24,200 bases of DNA from a virus. Under the pieces are notes generated by a model. The model was not told the origin of the DNA. It made no database searches and was given only the letters and a program-made list of their open reading frames with translations. How positions within the stretch are numbered: the first letter of the stretch is position 1; each line of letters opens with the position of its first letter. Where the stretch lies: positions 1 through 24,200 of IMG/VR virus record IMGVR_UViG_3300021091_000415; one strand, written 5' to 3'. The translations under genes and the position numbers were made by a program. This document shows, piece after piece, positions 24,168-24,200 of the stretch.

Positions 24168-24199
24168 CAACCTGCACACTGGGGGGATCTGATCCCCCC
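24156..24199 (+). promoter_or_regulatory. promoter cassette, copy M, cut by window end
   Basis: GTGACA-N10-CTGCAC (24156-24177), then a hairpin GGGGGGATC/GATCCCCCC (24181-24199). By the rule of the other copies a -10 is expected about 31 bases after the dyad, near 24209, beyond the window. Confidence 0.65.
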
Positions 24200-24200
24200 T

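Overview
The window looks like part of a T4-like cyanophage (cyanomyovirus) genome. The evidence is very dense one-strand coding with ATGA/GTGA overlaps, T4-type late promoters (TATAAATA), LamG/Gly-rich tail-fibre-like proteins, a CP12-type Calvin-cycle inhibitor gene, and two GIY-YIG homing endonucleases. All genes I support lie on the + strand. The host is inferred to be a marine or brackish picocyanobacterium, mainly from CP12 and the overall gene style. No tRNA, rRNA or CRISPR array was seen.

Layout. (1) 1-3.7 kb: the end of an unknown gene, then three related LamG-domain proteins (the first with a large Gly-rich insertion) and a small companion protein. These are probably adhesive tail-fibre or virion parts. 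(2) 3.7-8.4 kb: overlapping small hypothetical genes, interrupted by GIY-YIG endonuclease 1 (5385-6248). One of them has an N-terminus like the T4 capsid-targeting sequence. (3) 8.4-12.4 kb: CP12, small membrane proteins, a Band-7/SPFH-like membrane protein, secreted proteins and an HExxH metallopeptidase. (4) 12.4-13.2 kb: GIY-YIG endonuclease 2. (5) 13.2-17.4 kb: hypotheticals, a KxDG nucleotidyltransferase-like protein, and a complete type II restriction-modification pair (Bsp6I-like endonuclease plus C5-cytosine methyltransferase). (6) 17.4-19.1 kb: small genes and one apparent pseudogene. (7) 19.1-19.9 kb: a largely noncoding patch with a 26-bp tandem repeat, a predicted three-way-junction RNA and palindromic CTCGACGAG repeats. 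(8) 19.9-24.2 kb: very small acidic genes, a leader region with mutually exclusive hairpins, and a Cys-rich DUF7227-like protein.

The most striking regulatory observation is a repeated intergenic cassette. It consists of a dyad GTGACA-N10-TGNCAC, 29-32 bases (usually 31), a TATAAT-like -10, and 21-28 bases to an ATG that usually lacks a Shine-Dalgarno. Twelve complete copies plus two partial ones (22826 and 24156) occur here. Many carry a terminator-like hairpin directly before the -10, so one short segment may end one transcript and start the next. This looks like a phage regulon driven by a dimeric activator, in place of a -35 box. The second striking observation is that both endonuclease genes share a 5' module: late promoter, long inverted repeat, GNRA-loop terminator, second late promoter. 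The inverted-repeat arms differ completely in sequence between the two copies but stay perfectly complementary. All functional statements come from reading the sequence and from recalled families; no database search was run.
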